The notes beneath the pieces are model-generated. The model saw nothing but the letters and a program-made list of their open reading frames with translations, searched no databases and had not been told where the DNA came from. From Glaciozyma antarctica PI12 (taxonomy: Eukaryota > Basidiomycota > Microbotryomycetes > Kriegeriales > Camptobasidiaceae), in NCBI GenBank assembly GCA_002917775.1, contig KZ627156.1, forward strand, positions 606,669 through 670,668: a stretch of 64,000 nt of DNA. The letters are read 5' to 3'. Shown here in pieces: positions 46,489 through 57,534 of this stretch (position 1 is the first letter of the stretch; each line of letters starts with the position of its first letter). The translations under genes were made by a program, and so were the position numbers.

Positions 46489-48728
46489 ATGGCTCGCTCA
46501 GCCGGTGGGCCTCCTTCGCAAGCCCCACCGCCCTTCAAATCAACCGCCCGGCGCTCGAAACCGCGCAAAGCCCCCGCGACAACTCCAGCTGCGGTGCCGA
46601 GCCGCAAAGGAAAGGAGCGCGCCGTCGACCAGGACGACAACGCGTCAGACGACGACCGACCCCGCCGCAGGAAGCGTAGCAAGGCAAAGGTCCCGGTGGA
46701 GAGCTCCTACAGCTCAGACTCGGACGTCGTCGCGCACTTCTCCCCCGCCGCCTCTCGTTCCTCTGGCCACTCTTCCTCTTCGACTTCAGGATCAGCAGCT
46801 CGCAGCGACGACTATGGTGAGCCCGACATGGACGACCTCTGGGATCCGCGCAATCTTCCTCCGAACGGACATCCGCGACGGAAAGCTCAGATGGATCAGC
46901 TCGAGCTTGGAGTGTACCGGAGCGCGCTGCACGATGTGGTGGGGGAGAAGATGGACCTGGGGAGAGTGCTGTTGGAGTGGGAGGGGCTGAGAAAGTGGAG
47001 GGAGGTCGTGGATCGTCAAGTGAACGGGGCGAAGGACGAGGATGGCCTGCGCGAGCGGCTCGAACGGAACTTGGACGTCAAGGGCAAGGGCAAGGCGCGA
47101 GAGGAGAACACGCCGCTAGGAACCGAGGACGAGGACGAGGAGGACGAGGCGTCGCTCCCCTACGGCACCTATACGCCCGACTACACCGAAACCCCACCCA
47201 TCGACTTCGCTTCCCCGTATCCCTCGCACGCCGACTCTCCCAACTCTTCCCGCGAACTCTCTCCAATCCCCCACCCGTCCGCCCTCCAGCTCGCACAGAT
47301 TGCCCGTTGGCCTTTACCACCCAACCTCCCTTCCATGGCGAACGCTCCTTCACTCAAGGAAGAGCTCCGCGGACTCGCATCCGCGAGGCGGAGAAGGAGA
47401 TCCTCAGCGGAACGCCCGACCAGAACGAAGCCTCGTAGCGCGTACGCTCTTCAAGCGCCTCTCGCCAAACCCGCCCGTCCCAAATCCCGTCCCTCAGGCT
47501 CCTCGTCGAGCTCCTCCGCCCCCACCCTCTCCGACTCAGACGACGCCTCCTCCTCCCTCGACGAATCCGATTCAGCTCTCTCCCTTTCCTCTTCCCCCGA
47601 GCCGCCAGACAGCATCGTCCCGACACTCGACAGCATTCTCTTCCAGATGACGGCGGCCGTCCCCCGCTCGCCCTTCCCGGCGCGCTCGTACTGGCGCCAG
47701 CGATCGAGGGAAGATGCGGGGAGACGAACGAAGGGGGTAGGGTGGGAGGAGGTCGTGCGCTGTGCGGGAGAGGTGGGGGTTCCGAAATCGTGAGTTCGTC
47801 GCAACGAGGGGTGCGAGGACGAAGCTGATGGTTTCGCAGGATCACGGACAAGTTGCAGGCGAAGATGGAGAGCGTGTACGGTCCTATGAAGGTCAATCGT
47901 ACGTCTTTTCATCTGCTCAACATGCGTAGTAACTGACGCACCCTTTTCGCAGCGAATTCGAAACCTCGCCCGCTCGCTCTCCGCACCCAATCCCTCTTCG
48001 ACCCCCCTCCTCCCGGCAAGAAAAAGTCAACTCCTCGAGCTCTCAAAGTGCCTAAGAAAGACCCGAACGCGCGGGAGAAGTCCGCGATCGTCAAGAAGGA
48101 GGGGAACTTCAAGGCGGCGAAGACTCCTCGTGCCTCTGCGAAGAAGACGCCGAACGTGAAGGCGCGGACGCAGAGCGAACCGTCGACCCCAACGCCCGAT
48201 CGAGAGGAGCAGGGCGAGCGTGCGGAGCAGGACGAGCAGGTGCAGGCGCAGGAGGTGAGACCGGAGGTCAAGTTCGTCAGCGCGCAGTTCATCGTCGATT
48301 CGTCGGACGAGGAGGAGGTCGGAGAAGGCTGGAAGTCGGCGGTCGCACCGGGTGCAGTGGTAAAGAAGAGGAAGAGGGAGGTGCGGTCGCAGCGGGGACC
48401 GTCGAAGCGGAGGAGGAAGCTCGAGGGAGGAGTTTCGGCGGACGACGTCGAGTAAGTTGTTCCTCTCCCATCGCGGGAAATCGAGCTGATGAAGGAGTCT
48501 AGGATGAACGACGACATGACGATGAGCTCACCTCCCCCGGTCGCCTCGACGTCCACGTACAACTTCGACAACCTCCCACCTCTTCCACCTCTCCCGCAAG
48601 GCCTACTCGGCGCGCACGCCTCGGGCTCTGAAGCTGGAAGGTCCCAGCATGCCGTCGGTCGCGCGGAGGACGTTGCTGGGCCAGCTCCCATCCCCAGCTA
48701 CCTCGATCCCGCGTTAGCGTTCCTCTAG
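46489..48728 (+). CDS. Ser-rich, largely disordered nuclear protein (possible Rrn9-type factor)
   Basis: Starts MARSAGGPPSQAPPPF with basic clusters (RPRRRKRSK) that look like nuclear localisation signals. One folded patch, LWDPRNLPPNGHPRRKAQ followed by LELGVYRSALHDVVGEKM and LLEWEGLRKWREVV, is helical. A second is SILFQMTAAVPRSPFPARSY then GVGWEEVVRCAGEVG and MESVYGPM. The rest is Ser/Glu-rich, with a SUMO-interaction-like FIVDSSDEEE and a basic KKRKREV stretch; ends IPSYLDPALAFL. Four exons. The arrangement weakly recalls Rrn9-domain Pol I initiation factors, but I cannot confirm that. Confidence 0.65.
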
Positions 48729-48770
48729 CCTGCAAAAACCACTCGCAACATTTTGCTCGGAACAAGACAT

Positions 48771-51700
48771 CTATTCCTCGCGAGTCTCTACGACAGTCTT
48801 CAGCTGCACGATCCTGCGCGTCTCCCCCTCCTGCGCCGCGCGTTCCTCCGCCGCTTCCGCCTTCCCCTTCGCCGCCAACTTCCTCAAATTCTGCACGCCC
48901 TTCGACGGAGAGCCCTTGTACGTGAATCCGGGAATGACGGGGAAGCGCGTCGTGAGCGCCACGTCCTCGTCAGCCTGCTCGACGCCTTCCTGCGCTGCTC
49001 GCTCGACGGCTCCGAGGTAGTCGGCGAGGTCGACACCGATGGGGAGAGTGACGTTGTTGAACATGCTCTGGAACGCGCGCACGTCGCTGAAGAGGCGCGC
49101 GATCTTTTCTCCGTCCATCGCAGCGTCACCCGTCTCGAGTCCCGTATGCTTGACGATCGAGTATCCGACGTCCCACGTGGCGCCGTTCTTGTCGAAGGAG
49201 GAGGGGAGACGAAGCTTCGCCTGCGCCTCGCCGTCGATGTAGTTCGTTCCACGCAGCTCAAGGAGAGTGACGGCTGGGAGGGCCAAGTCCTCGATGACGG
49301 GTTCGACGAAGATGCGGAGAACGTCCTCGTCCGTATCGGCGGCGAAGGTGAGCTTGATCGACTCGGCGGGGTAGCACTCCTTCGCCTCGAGGAGGATCTT
49401 CTCGAGGAACCCGACGCTGTGCTTGAAGATGAAGTCGCCTAGCCGTGCGTCACCGTAGACTGCCTCCTCCATCTCCGAAATGGGCGTGTACTGGAAGCCG
49501 AAGAAGCGGGCGGTCGAGTGGTAGGCGATGAGGCAGCCGTCCATGGCGCCGATGCGAGCTTGGAAGGAGTACTTGAGGAACGCCGAGCGGATGAGGTCCT
49601 ACATGATCGCAAAAGGTTAGCTGGGGTGCGAAGGAACGGAAAGCGAGAACACACGTAGTACTCGCGCTCGTACGAGTGGAAGAAGCCCCTCAGGCGGTCC
49701 ACCGAGTATCCCGCAGCCTCCTGCAGAGCAGCGAAGTCAGAAACAGCCGAACTCTGGCAAGCGGAGCGGGACGAACGACGTAGTTCAAGCGATCCTGGCG
49801 AATCGCAACGCTCCCGCGCGTCTTGACATCGAAGGTCCGGTTAGGAAGGTGCTCGTTGTGCGCGTCGAGCTGCGAACGCAGAACCATATGATCGGACTGC
49901 AGGCAGGAGACGTCAACGAAAGCTCAGGAAGCTCAGAAAGAAGGAAGCCTGACCATCGTGTAGTGGTACGCCTGTCGGTTGCCCGCCTCGGAAGGAGCAG
50001 GGTCGGTGCTGTCGACGAGGAAGCGACTGAACTCCTCAGGCTCGGTCGTGAGCAACTTCTCCATCATATGGCCCTGCGAACCCCCTTCAGCTACTCTCTC
50101 TCAGGCTCGGAGAAAGCGATGAAGAACGCACGTAGGTCGCAAGGATGTTGGTCTCGATCCCGTGGTCCATCGACTTGTCAGCGTCGATGGCGTACCGCCC
50201 ATCAGCGTAGTGCATCACAACAGACGCAGGGATCTTCTGGCCCATACTGAAGCCGCGATCCTGAAATCGGAGCGAAGGTCAGTTCAAGCGCGAACGCCTT
50301 CGAGCGTCCTATTCACCTGCATCTGCCACTCGGCCGAAAGCATGCTCGTATTCACCTCCCTCCCCTTGCTCAGCCAAAAGTAGATCTGCAAACCTCATCA
50401 GCTCCTCTCCCGCACCCTCCGAACACCCACTCACCTGGCAAAGCATCCCAACCGTCGAGCTCGTCGAGCTCACAAACGTCCTCCCCTCCTTCTCCGCAAT
50501 CTCCCTCAACGCCGTGTCCTTCGAGCTCGTCACATACTGCGGCAGTTTATCGAACGCAAATTCATCGACCTTGGGAAGGTCCTCGAGCACGGTAGGGAAG
50601 TTGTACACGCCACTGCGAGGGTCGCGAAGGACGTGCACGCCTGGGTTGAAGAGGACGCGATCGAGGCCGTGGGCGAGGCGAGCGATGGGGATCGGAGGGG
50701 TCGAGGGGAGGAAGGGAGTGAGGGTGATGGAGGTGCTGCTGAGGACTGAGGGGTAGGAGGAGATAGCGGGGAGGACGGGGGCGGGAGGGGCGGAGCGGCG
50801 GTAGGGTGAGCTGGTGAGAGAGGTGGTGCGGGGAGAGGCGGGAGAGGCGAGGGAGATGTGAGGTGGTGCGTCCCTGGTGGCTGGAGAGGGGGGAGAGATT
50901 AGACGAAGCCGGGGCGAGGAAGGAGCAAGGACGTACGTTTCGGTCCGTTCGCCTCCCTCGACTGCTTCATCGGTGCGCTAGTACTTGCGGAAGAAGCTGC
51001 AGAAAGCTTAGAAGGCTTTGTAGGGCGAGGAGAGGTCGATGGCAGCGCTGACTCTGAACCCGAGGCTGGCGCTACGGGCTCTCCAGCGTCCGCGCGAGCG
51101 AGAGCTTCGTCACCCCATTGCGTGCGGAACTGCTCACGCTGCGTACACACAAGATCGTCAGCTGTGTACCCTGATGCGGAGAGGACGAAAAGAGCACGCA
51201 CAGCGACGAGACGCCGCTTCTCGTACCTCTCCCGAACCTCCTCAACAGCCCGCACGCTTTCCCTGTCGGCCTGTTGCTTCTTGGAAAGTAGCGGAGAGGC
51301 GGTGGACGGAGTTGGAGGAGGGGTGGGGAGTGCGGCGACGGAAGACGAAGACTCGGCGGAGGGAGTGTCGACGGAAGGTTCGCTAGAGGAGGATGAGACG
51401 ACTGACGACGACGAAGTGGTGGATGAGACAGTAGAGGAGGGAGTAGAATCGTTCGCTGCGGAAAATGGAGCGGCGGGAGGAGAGTCGGTCGCGAATTCGA
51501 TATGAGAGGGCGAGACGAGTGGTGAAGGCGAGTCGGCAGGTGAGGATGGGACGGTGTGGGTAGAAGGAAGGTCGTCAGAGGTAGCGGTTGACGCGGCGGC
51601 AGGAGAGGCGATGGGGGACGAAGGAGCGGTTCTGAGAATGGCCGTGCCTTTTCGGGCTTGCGATGGCTGCGAAACGAGAGGAATGAGAGGCGTTCTCGGC

Positions 51701-53284
51701 GACGACTATAACTCTGGAAACGCACGGTCACCATGAAATGCCTAAGCGCCAAAACCTGGATCTTGCGAGACGACAGCTTCTCCCAGGGTGGAAGGAGGAG
51801 CTCGGCGCGTGCAGCAAGTTCTGCGTCCATGCGACTCTAAGCTCGGCAAAGGAGTCAGCTCGTCGTCATGATGAGCTCCAGCGTGAAAGAGTACGCACCC
51901 GCATGTCTTGAATGTCGCGGAACCGCTTGAGCTGCTTCGCCTTGCGCCGTGCCTCATTGCCCGGGTTCTCGTAGTTGAGCTTGACCGTGGAGTGCGCGCT
52001 CTGGTAGCCTCCTTCGAGTCCTTCGGCCGCTCGCTGCGCGCTCGAATCAGCAACGGGCCCTCTTTAAACTAGGTGAGCACACGAACCTCGGCCTTCCTGC
52101 GCTCCACCCTTTCCAAAGCTGCGCGCTCCGCCACACTCGGTCGCGGCTGCTTCGGCTTGGCGTCGTCCTCCGCACTCTCCGTCACCTGCTCTGCACTCGA
52201 TGGCACCTCGGAAGCGCCTTCGAGGGCAGCCGCTCCCTTCTCCGCCTGCGCCAGCTCGTCCGCCTTCCTCCACGCCTCCTTCTCCTGCTCGATCCACTCC
52301 TTCTCGAGCCTGCGCTGCTCCGCAATCATATGAACGCCCTTGGCCGTCGCCTCGCGGATCTCGATATCCTTCCGCTCCGCCTCGAGCTCAAGCTGCTTCG
52401 CCTGCAACCATTCGACCTTGGCGTCCTTCTCCTCGGTCGACACGGGCGTCTCAGGCTCTCGAGCCGGGTGCGTCGCCTGCCATTCCTCGTTCAGCGCTTG
52501 AAGCCTAGGCTGCATCCAACGAATCTTCTTCTCGCGATACGCGAAGTCCTTCTCCATACTTCTCGATACTCGCTCTCCTCCACTCGGCGCGAACAGGCCC
52601 CATCCGTACCGTAACCCAACGCTTCCTCGCCACCACCTCACGCTCCTCCACCGTGATTGGCACCTTGGGAGGGACTTGCTTCGGCTGCCGCTCGCGCTGA
52701 GCCTCCTCCTTGCGCTCCTTCGCCAAAGTGGCCACGCGACCCTCCTTCAACGTCCTCTCGTACTCGGCCTCCTCCCGCCGCAAAGTCGCCTTGTGCTTTT
52801 CTCGAGCTACGTGCGCTTGTCGCTCACGTTCTCGGGCGAGCTGCTCCTCCTGCCGATCGAGCTCGACTTGCTCCCGAGGACTCTTCTGAACCTGCGGTCT
52901 CTCGTCCTTGGGCGCCGTTCGACCCACGCCGTCATGAGGAGCTCCTCGGCGGGGTAGACCACGAGGAGTGGGTGATCGAGTGGCGGGGGGAGTGGGAGAT
53001 TTGTGCTTGGGAGGAGTCGAGGTGAGGGATTGGGGTGGAAGGGAGAGGGAATTGAGGATGAGGTCTTCGATCTTGCTTCTTGGTGGGATGGGAGAAGGGA
53101 CTGGGTCGGGTTCGACGGGGGCTGGAGCGTTGCGGGCTGCGTATCGAGCTGCTAGTCGTTCGGAGAGGGAGGGTTCGGCGAGCTGAGTTGATGAGTGGAT
53201 GGATCGTTGGAGACTGGCTGAGGCTGAGCAGGTGCACCGTGCAAGCCTCGGAGCTGCAAGTAGCTGTAGCCTGAGCCTGAGCAT
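48771..53284 (-). CDS. PET127: PET127-like mitochondrial RNA-processing protein, long N-terminus
   Basis: Mitochondrial, membrane-associated protein needed for 5'-end processing of mitochondrial mRNAs. Starts MLRLRLQLLAAPRLAR with SLQRSIHSSTQLAE, a presequence. A coiled, charged region follows (ALNEEWQATHPARE; HSTVKLNYENPGNEARRK), then MDAELAARAELLLPPWEKL and a Ser/Pro linker. The conserved core starts at about 50690 (LAHGLDRVLFNPGVHVL, RDPRSGVYNFPTVLEDLP, FVSSTSSTVGMLCQ, QDRGFSMGQKIPASVV, DKSMDHGIETNILATYGHM) and continues to YFGFQ-like and ELRGTNYIDGEAQ segments. About fourteen introns with good consensus connect the two halves, so I treat it as one gene. A one-base excess near 52549-52562 breaks the N-terminal frame. 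Confidence 0.82.
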
Positions 53285-53494
53285 AACTGGCGGTAGAGTA
53301 GTCGGCAAGAGTGAGCGGGCCAAAGTCAGCGGGCGAGTTTACTAGTCTTTATAATTGGAGATTACAAAATTCAATTCGAGACTACAAAACTCGTTCTTAG
53401 TTGACCGAGAGTTACTTCCTCCCCCACAGTCGATCTCGGCTCTTCCCATTACTTCGGCTCCGAACTGCGCCCTCGCCTTGACTTTCTCAGAAAG
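53285..53494. promoter_or_regulatory. Divergent promoter PET127 / HEM13
   Basis: 210 bp, with a locally AT-rich patch at 53340-53400 containing the near-repeated phrases ATTGGAGATTACAAAATTC and ATTCGAGACTACAAAACTC (an imperfect tandem duplication of about 26 bp). This stands out in GC-rich DNA and may be the shared control element. Confidence 0.5.
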
Positions 53495-54943
53495 ATGAAG
53501 TCCTTCTCATCCATCCGGAGCTGCCTTCGTCGCCCTTCAACCTCGACGAACAACTCACGCCAGATCCCATCCCGCCGACACCTCTCCAGCATGCCGTCAC
53601 GTACAGCTGGCTCCAGCACCATCCCCGTCGCCGTCGGAGCAGCAGCAGGCATCTTTGCAGCAGGTGGTATCCTCTACCAGTCCGCCAAGGTACGTGGCAT
53701 CTCGTGCGGAGAGTGGAGATTCAGCTCACCCTCTTTCCGCGCGGTTCAGCAGAGCTCAGAACCTCTTCACGCCGAGTCGAACGGCCTAATCTCTCCTCCT
53801 TCCTTCATCGTGAGTCCGTGCTCGAGCTGGGAAAAACGTGGGGCCGCGGGAAAGGAGGGAGTGGGAGCTAACGACGCTTGGAACGATCGCAGCCTACTCC
53901 CTCCCTCGACCTCGACGATGCCTCGATCCCCCTTCGCAACCGCATGGTCGCCCATATCCAGTCCCTTCAATCCACCATCTGCAGCTCGCTCGAAACTCTC
54001 GAACCCTCGGGACTCAAGTTCCACTCGACCTACTACCCTCGCGACGGCAACAAGGGCTTTGGCGATTCTCGCGTCCTCCAGGGCGGAACGACGTTCGAGA
54101 AGGCCGGCTGCAACATCTCCGTCATCCACTCGACCCTCTCCCCCGCCGCGGTCAAGCAGATGCGCGCCGAGCGCTTCACCTGGTGGGACGGCGTGAGCGA
54201 GCTCCCCTACTTTGTCGCCGGCTGCTCCCTCGTCATCCACCCCACCAACCCTCACGCCCCTACGGTCCACTTCAACTACCGATACTTTGAGATCCAAGAC
54301 CCTGCGGACCCTACCGGCCCTCCCAAAGCCTGGTGGTTCGGCGGAGGAACCGACTTGACGCCGTCGTACATCTACGAGGAGGACGTTCGCCACTTCCATT
54401 CGACGTACAAGGCTGCGTGCGACGCGTACGATCCGGCGTACTACCCTCGCTTCAAAGCGTGGTGCGATACGTACTTCCACATCCCTCACCGCAACGAGAC
54501 GCGCGGAGTCGGCGGCATCTTCTTCGACGATTTGGCCGACCGAGGACCCGAGGAGATCTTCAAGTTTATTCGCCAGTGCTCCAACAGCTACTTACCGGCG
54601 TACTACCCTCTCGTCGAGCGGAGGAAGGATCAGCCGTTTAGTGAGGAGGAGAAGAGGTGGCAGCAGTTGAGGAGGGGGCGGTACGTCGAGTTCAACCTCG
54701 TCTACGACCGAGGCACCAAGTTTGGTCTCGCGATGAAGGAGCCTAGGACGGAGAGCATCTTGATGAGCTGTGCGTTCCTCTCTCTCGGTCGTCGTTGGGT
54801 GGGATAGGAAGCTGATTTGGGTTCGTGCGCGCGCAGTACCGTTGACGGCGAGGTGGGAGTACGAGCCGGACGTTGGGACGCTCGAGGGGAGTCGGGAGAA
54901 GCGGCTCATGGACATTCTCAAGAAGCCGGTCGAGTGGGCGTAG
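53495..54943 (+). CDS. HEM13: Coproporphyrinogen III oxidase (oxygen-dependent), mitochondrial form
   Basis: Sixth enzyme of haem synthesis: coproporphyrinogen III to protoporphyrinogen IX with O2. Starts MKSFSSIRSCLRRPSTSTNN with SRRHLSSMPSRTAG and a hydrophobic stretch AVGAAAGIFAAGGILY, i.e. a bipartite-looking import signal. Catalytic domain: STYYPRDGNKGFGDSRVL, GGTTFEKAGCNISVIH, MRAERFTWWDGVSELPYF, AWWFGGGTDLTPSYIYEED, ETRGVGGIFFDDLADRGP, GRYVEFNLVYDRGTKFG, PLTARWEYEPDVGTLEG, ends LKKPVEWA. Four exons, frame intact. S. cerevisiae Hem13 is cytosolic and lacks such a leader; here the leader suggests intermembrane-space location as in animals. Confidence 0.95.
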
Positions 54944-55047
54944 AGGGGAGGTATTCGACGAGGAGCATCGCATTCGATAATGAACTTGTTTACATTCGCA
55001 CATCCATCCTCGCCCTCGCAAGCACCGAGAGTCACTCCTTCTTCGTG

Positions 55048-55875
55048 TCACACACGCCCGTTGATGAGTTGTGGTCGATAAGGGAATTCGGGAGCGAGAG
55101 GAATTGTTGACAAGGAGATAACGACGAACCTCGTCGTATTCGCTGTTCAACCTCATAAGCTCCTGCTCCTCCTCCCAGCAAAAGCGAAAAGGCACCTTCT
55201 CCCCCATCCTGAATATCCGTATCCACCACCTCAAGCCCATACACCTCGGCACACTTGAGCGAACAAATCGCCAACGCCTCCCCATCCTCACTCGCCAACT
55301 GCGCCGCCCTCGCCGTCGAATTAACCGACACCACCTCCGCCTCCGGATACCTTTCCGCGAGGTAAGCTACGCACTGCCCTATCCCCTACTCTCCGGAATC
55401 AGCTCCCGCGGCCCACGAAAGACGCAAACCCGCACCTGCTCATGGCTGTACACCCTCATCACTCCTCCCTGCGCTATCCCCGCACGACCAAGGAGCGCAT
55501 GCCCGATTTTGAGAGCTACCATCTCCCGTACAGCGAGCTGAGTATCCCGTAGCGCTTCCATCGTTTCTAGCACGGAACCGATGCTCGAGTTCTCGATAGG
55601 TACGAGGCCGTACACCACGCTTGAGGAGGAGACGGCTTCGAAGACGTCTGTTCGTGCGTGAGTCAGCTGGAGCGCGTGGAAGGAGGGGAGGGACGCGCCG
55701 ATGATTCGGTCGACGGGGACGAGGGAGATGGAGGGGCCGAAAAAGTCGCTGGTCGCCTGGAGGGGTGTCTGGGTTAGTGAAGAGGTGAGGAGGTGGGGAG
55801 GGAGCTTGCTTGGTGAGAGTAGGTGCCTAGAGGTCCGAGGAAGGCGACGCGAGGAGAGGAGGAGGGAGGGGACAT
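55048..55875 (-). CDS. PHA2: Prephenate dehydratase without an ACT domain
   Basis: Converts prephenate to phenylpyruvate for phenylalanine. Starts MSPPSSSPRVAFLGPLGTYSHQ-type (GPxGTYSxxA motif), then ATSDFFGPSISLVPVDRIIG, GLVPIENSSIGSVLETMEAL, MRVYSHEQ (SHxQ), QCVAYLAERYPEAEVVSV, STARAAQLASEDGEALAI, VVDTDIQDGGE and, after an intron at about 55120-55173 (GTGCCT donor, AACAG acceptor), the essential NTTRFVVIS motif. It ends 21 residues later at YRPQLINGRV. The first intron has a GC-AG donor (CAA then GCAAGC). All catalytic motifs are present; the C-terminal Phe-sensing ACT domain found in most Pha2 proteins is missing. Confidence 0.88.
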
Positions 55876-56242
55876 GGTGGTGGGCGGTGGGGGCAACAGC
55901 TCTGTGCTCGTTGGTGCCTGGTGGGCTTGATGAGCTTGAGGAGGATGATTAGGCGGAGTTTGGCGTGCGGAGTGAGGTGAGTGGAGCTGGGAAGAGCTGC
56001 TGGCGGCTCGACCGGATCTACTTCGAACGCGATACGCTCTCTCCTCTCTTCTCCTCCTACCTCTCGCCTTCAATCCTCGACACGCTCCACCAGAATCCTC
56101 TACCTCCTCCTCGTACTCCCCAGCTCTCACACCCTCGTACGTGCCTTCTCAGACTCACGGCGGCCGCCCAACACCCCTGAGCCCACGAGGTCCTTTCGCT
56201 GACCTCCCTCGTCCTCCACAGATCCCCCAAGCCATAAGCAAC
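55876..56242. promoter_or_regulatory. Divergent region PHA2 / SDR
   Basis: 367 bp. The open frames through it have no recognisable protein, and intron-like sequence (GTGCCTTCTC...CACAG, about 56140-56220) could be a 5'-UTR intron of the SDR gene. Confidence 0.4.
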
Positions 56243-57534
56243 ATGGTCGCCACTCTCCGCCTCGCCAACAAAGTAGCCATCATCACCGGCGCTGGAAAGT
56301 GTGCCCTCCCTCTCCCCAGTCACCGCTTAACCCCCGGCTGACCGACCCACTTCTTATCTAGCGGTCTCGGACTCGAAGCTGCCCTCGTCTTTGCGCAGGA
56401 AGGAGCGCATGTCGTCTGCGCTGACATTAACCCCGAGGCGGCTGCGCGCACAGTAGACCTGATTAGCAAGCTCGAGGGAGGAGCGCCCAAGGCGATCGCG
56501 GTCGTGGCGGATGTGGGCAAGGAGATGGCGATCAAGGAGCTCGTGGCGAAGGCTGTGGAGGAGTTTGGGAGGTTGGATATCATGTTGTGCGTTCCCTTCC
56601 TTCGTCTGTGTGTTTGGGAGGAGCTGAGGAAGGATCGATAGTAACAACGCTGGGATCATGCACCCTGCCGACGATGGAGCGCTCGACACGGAGGAGAAGA
56701 TCTGGGACTTGACGATGACTATCAACCTCAAGGGAGTCTGGTGGGGCTGCAAGTACGCTATCGAGGCGATGCGCAAGAACCCCGGTGGAAGCAAGGGATC
56801 CATCATCAACACCGCGTCTTTCGTCGCGATTATGGGAGCTGCCACTCCTCAGCTGGCCTGTGAGTCTGCACTGCTTGAATGGGAGCTAGGTGCAAGAGCT
56901 GACGACGTTCGCTGCAGACACTGCCTCGAAGGTGCGTTCGAACGGATCGGGAGGTTGCGATTTCGAGCTGACTTGGAGTTGCGACGCAGGGTGCTGTTCT
57001 CGCCATGACCCGCGAGCTTGCCATGGTTCACGCTCGCGAAGGTATCCGACTTAACTCTCTCTGCCCGTGCGTTCTCTCCCTGCCTTCGTTCGACACCGAC
57101 TGACCTCCTTCGCAGCGGTCCTCTCCAGACTGGTTCGTAAAATCCTGCTCTCCTACCTCGCAGGGATCTCACACTTTTTTATTCTCAGAGCTCCTCATGA
57201 ACTTCCTTGACACTCCTGAGAAGAAGGAGCGTCGGATGGTGCACATCCCCATGGGTCGTTTCGGCGAGGCTATCGAGCAAGCCAAAGCTGCTCTATTCCT
57301 CGCTTCCGACGACTCGTCCTTCATCACCGGCACTGGTGCGTCTACCCCTTCTCGTAAGATAGAGCGTTGACTGATTTTATCTCGTAGACTTCAAGGTCGA
57401 CGGAGGAATCAGCGCCTGCTACGTCGTACGTTGCGCTTCCCCTCGGTCGACCTGCTCGGCGCTAACCTTCAGTCTAGACTCCCACCGGAGAGCAGGCTCT
57501 CGCAGCTCCTCAGAACCAGGCTCCCAAGGCCTGA
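56243..57534 (+). CDS. Classical short-chain dehydrogenase/reductase
   Basis: NAD(P)-dependent oxidoreductase of the 3-oxoacyl reductase/glucose-dehydrogenase-like type. Starts MVATLRLANKVAIITGAGK, with the Gly-rich loop completed after an intron as GLGLEAALVF. Further motifs: VVCADINPEAAARTVDL (Asp after beta-2 suggests NAD), NNAGIM, VWWGCKYAIEAMRKN, IINTASFVAIMG, catalytic AYTASKGAVLAMTRELA, RLNSLCPGPLQTELL, FITGTDFKVDGGISACYV, ends APQNQAPKA. About nine exons, some very small, frame intact; about 280 aa. Substrate unknown. Confidence 0.88.

Noticed and set aside
48771-53284. Two separate genes (coiled-coil mitochondrial protein plus PET127)
   Set aside because: Introns with good donors, branch points and acceptors join the halves in frame (for example at 52030-52090), there is no credible stop or start between them, and the presequence suits PET127.
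53767-54489. 240-codon antisense frame in HEM13
   Set aside because: Arg/Val-rich mirror of strongly conserved HEM13 codons; no start context or domain.
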